From Saprospiraceae bacterium (GTDB taxonomy: Bacteria; Bacteroidota; Bacteroidia; Chitinophagales; Saprospiraceae): 6,048 nt of DNA. The position numbers and the translations under genes were made by a program. Numbering within the stretch: position 1 is the first letter of the stretch; the number at the start of each line of letters is the position of its first letter. The stretch is taken from NCBI GenBank assembly GCA_017995875.1, contig JAGOIB010000101.1, positions 1 to 6,048 of the forward strand. Reading direction: 5' to 3'. The notes below the pieces were generated by a model. That model did no database searches. It had not been told where the DNA came from and was given only the letters and a program-made list of their open reading frames with translations. Positions 4,508 to 6,048 of this stretch are shown piece after piece.

Positions 4508-5458
4508 TTATCTTGTCAAGCTATAGAGAACATCCAACCACTTATATTTCGCCTTAAATATTTTCATCAACGGCACCGGCCTTGCACCAAATTGCCTGCG
4601 GACATCAGAAATGGATTCCAGCATACTTCCACAAAAATCAAAAGTTGCAACCTGCTTTTCTTCGAAGGCTATACGCATCGCTTCCCTGCATAAAAGAATA
4701 CTTGCACCTGATTGCCTACCCGCATCATTATCTCCGGCAAGCAAATAATAAGCACACTTGTTGTCCCATAATACATAGGATACAGCAATCAGTTTTCGGT
4801 CTTTATCAAATGCCCCTAATTTTATTCCTGCATTATGTTCAATAATAGCCTGATCCATTTTTGAAAAAAGATTTTCTGAATAAGGCATTTTCATTTTTTG
4901 TCGCTGATAGGTTTGATTGCATATAGCGTAAAACGCCGACGCATCGGTCATTACACTGATGTCTACTCCTCCACTGGCTTCTTTGATATTCCGCTTCAGA
5001 TTACGGTTTATTTGTTGGTCGAGTGATTCCTGATCCATGCGATCAATGACAAAAGTATAGCGCATTTCCTGTCTGAATCCTTTCCAGTGAAATGGCAACC
5101 AGTTGTTGAAACTCTCCTCTTGAAATACCATCGAGAAATAACCATATTGCTGCAGGTCATCTATCAATAACCAGATGATCTGTTTCTCTCGTGTCAGCCA
5201 CTTATGCTCTGAAATGTCCGGGGGTTTGTCCATCCAGATCTGTAGGTGGTGCGTCAACGATGGCATACCAATCGTACGAATGCCCCACCTTCGGCCAGGT
5301 GCATAAGGCATTGCTCCCACTACCTGGTCATTACGTACCGCAAGGGCTACATCCCATTCACCGATCGCATCAAGCCACCATGGCTGCATAAACAAACCAG
5401 TGATCTTACCCTGATCACAAAGTGAAGTATATATTTTCTTTCGCTCTTCGCGGTTCAT
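4508..5458 (-). CDS. FemAB/GNAT-like acyltransferase (Acetyltransf_6 type)
   Basis: A 316-residue cytoplasmic protein resembling the double-GNAT FemAB-like acyltransferases common in envelope and polysaccharide loci, which transfer an acyl or aminoacyl group. The first half carries PWWLDAIGEWDVALAVRNDQVVGAMPY (26-52). The family junction RYTFVIDRMDQESLDQQINRNLKRNIKEA (133-161) precedes the second GNAT half. That half includes LIAVSYVLWDNKCAYYLLAGDN (223-244) and the closing FDFCGSMLESISDVRRQFGARPVPLMKIFK (273-302), a variant of the DFEGSM...FGA...Y..I.K ending I know from Bacteroidota relatives. ATG 5458 overlaps the upstream gene's stop as ATGA, so the two are almost certainly co-translated. 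No signal peptide or membrane segment is seen. Donor and acceptor are unknown; FemX-type peptidoglycan bridge activity is possible but not shown. Confidence 0.8.
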   Translation of the reverse strand: MNREERKKIYTSLCDQGKITGLFMQPWWLDAIGEWDVALAVRNDQVVGAMPYAPGRRWGIRTIGMPSLTHHLQIWMDKPPDISEHKWLTREKQIIWLLIDDLQQYGYFSMVFQEESFNNWLPFHWKGFRQEMRYTFVIDRMDQESLDQQINRNLKRNIKEASGGVDISVMTDASAFYAICNQTYQRQKMKMPYSENLFSKMDQAIIEHNAGIKLGAFDKDRKLIAVSYVLWDNKCAYYLLAGDNDAGRQSGASILLCREAMRIAFEEKQVATFDFCGSMLESISDVRRQFGARPVPLMKIFKAKYKWLDVLYSLTR

Positions 5459-6048
5459 CCGGTCAGCATATTACGAAACTTCCGCAGTCCATAAAACCAC
5501 AGTGGATAATAATGATAAAGAGTTTCTTGCTTTCCATGCGTTCCAGCCTTCCACTGATATACACCTTTCAACCATGGATTGGCCGAATCGGGCTCGTAGC
5601 CCATAAGATCCATTGTTTCAATCCCCTGACTACGGAGATACAGTCCATCCTGCCACAATAAAAAGTAATGAGCACGTCCTGTCAATGACTTGTCATCATT
5701 CTCATTGTGATGATTGCTTGCACTGACATATAACATAGCCCTCTTTTCGTCTTTGTCGATCAACCAGACATGGCTGCATAACATCACACCATCATAAAGT
5801 ATCGCAGAACATTCTATTACGGGGAAAGAATCAAAATCCTCCGGCTTATAACCGTTTAATCCTTTTAAAATGGCTGTTGCCGAAAACAATTTTAAGACCT
5901 CTGGAAGTAAATAATTTCCTCTATCTACTGTCAATCCCTCTTTCTCCGCCCTGGTGATTTTATATTTTGTTGATTTTGACCATCTTTCTACAAAGGCTTG
6001 CTCACGCAGATCAATCACCATTGTGGGAAATGGTATGCACCTCATCAT
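5455..6048 (-). CDS. FemAB/GNAT-like acyltransferase, 5' end probably outside window
   Basis: The 197 residues visible hold a GNAT-like catalytic half. TMVIDLREQAFVERWSKSTKYKITRAEKEGLTV (9-41) matches the family segment with a basic helix after the VIDL strand. Next come a substrate strand (CSAILYDGVMLCSHVWLID, 80-98), YVSAS (107-111) and, near the end, METMDLMG-type sequence and NPWLKGVYQWKAG (157-169), as in FemAB-like enzymes. Two adjacent Met codons lie at 6043-6048, on the very edge. Relatives usually have additional N-terminal sequence before the VIDL strand, so I treat the gene as cut by the window, although a start here cannot be excluded. It overlaps the next gene by four bases (ATGA). 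Its resemblance to that gene is in fold and motifs; close identity is not evident. Confidence 0.72.
   Translation of the reverse strand: MMRCIPFPTMVIDLREQAFVERWSKSTKYKITRAEKEGLTVDRGNYLLPEVLKLFSATAILKGLNGYKPEDFDSFPVIECSAILYDGVMLCSHVWLIDKDEKRAMLYVSASNHHNENDDKSLTGRAHYFLLWQDGLYLRSQGIETMDLMGYEPDSANPWLKGVYQWKAGTHGKQETLYHYYPLWFYGLRKFRNMLTG

Noticed and set aside
4582..5661. Three short plus-strand open frames (4582-4845, 5191-5391, 5422-5661)
   Set aside because: They oppose the FemAB-like genes, have erratic composition and no recognisable motif.

Overview
The window most likely comes from a member of the Bacteroidota, perhaps a Saprospiraceae or Chitinophagaceae relative. Four things point there. 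The glycosyltransferase has the xxNWGLGHASR amino terminus I associate with that phylum. Convincing Shine-Dalgarno sequences are missing in front of the starts. Two promoter candidates fit the Bacteroidota pattern (TTG/TTTG, about 20 bp, TAnnTTTG). The gene borders carry degenerate 7-8 bp tandem repeats. No ribosomal RNA or clear phylogenetic marker is present, so a finer placement is not justified.

Layout. Positions 1-225 are a repeat-rich leader with no gene. A group III truncated haemoglobin follows (226-597, +). Next is a MurG-like GT-B glycosyltransferase with a non-ATG start (about 720-1814, +). It converges with peptidyl-tRNA hydrolase pth (1816-2406, -), leaving one base between the two stop codons. 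The divergent region 2407-2615 separates pth from a two-gene plus-strand unit: a DinB/YfiT-like four-helix protein (2616-3158) and a radical SAM/SPASM protein (3160-4179), one base apart. A 328-bp convergent intergenic region (4180-4507) follows. It ends at a minus-strand pair of FemAB/GNAT-like acyltransferases that overlap by ATGA. The downstream member is complete (4508-5458); the upstream member (5455-6048) runs to the window edge and is probably cut there.

How the genes work together. Pth is housekeeping (recycling of peptidyl-tRNA). The globin handles O2/NO or related ligands. The glycosyltransferase and the FemAB-like pair fit cell-surface glycan or envelope modification, but they are not in one operon here. 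The DinB-like/radical SAM pair looks translationally linked, with unknown substrate. I see no defence system, CRISPR array, transposase, phage gene or tRNA.

The most unusual signal is in the non-coding DNA. Short degenerate tandem arrays sit at the gene borders with a consistent polarity. On the coding strand they are pyrimidine-rich just upstream of starts (globin, pth, dinB-like). They are purine-rich beginning on the first base after the stop codons of the convergent radical SAM and FemAB-like genes. In the two intergenic regions bounded by genes on both sides, the arrays form inverted pairs. A separate 25-29 bp element built on the palindrome CCCCTAAAGGGG occurs three times, twice as an inverted pair.
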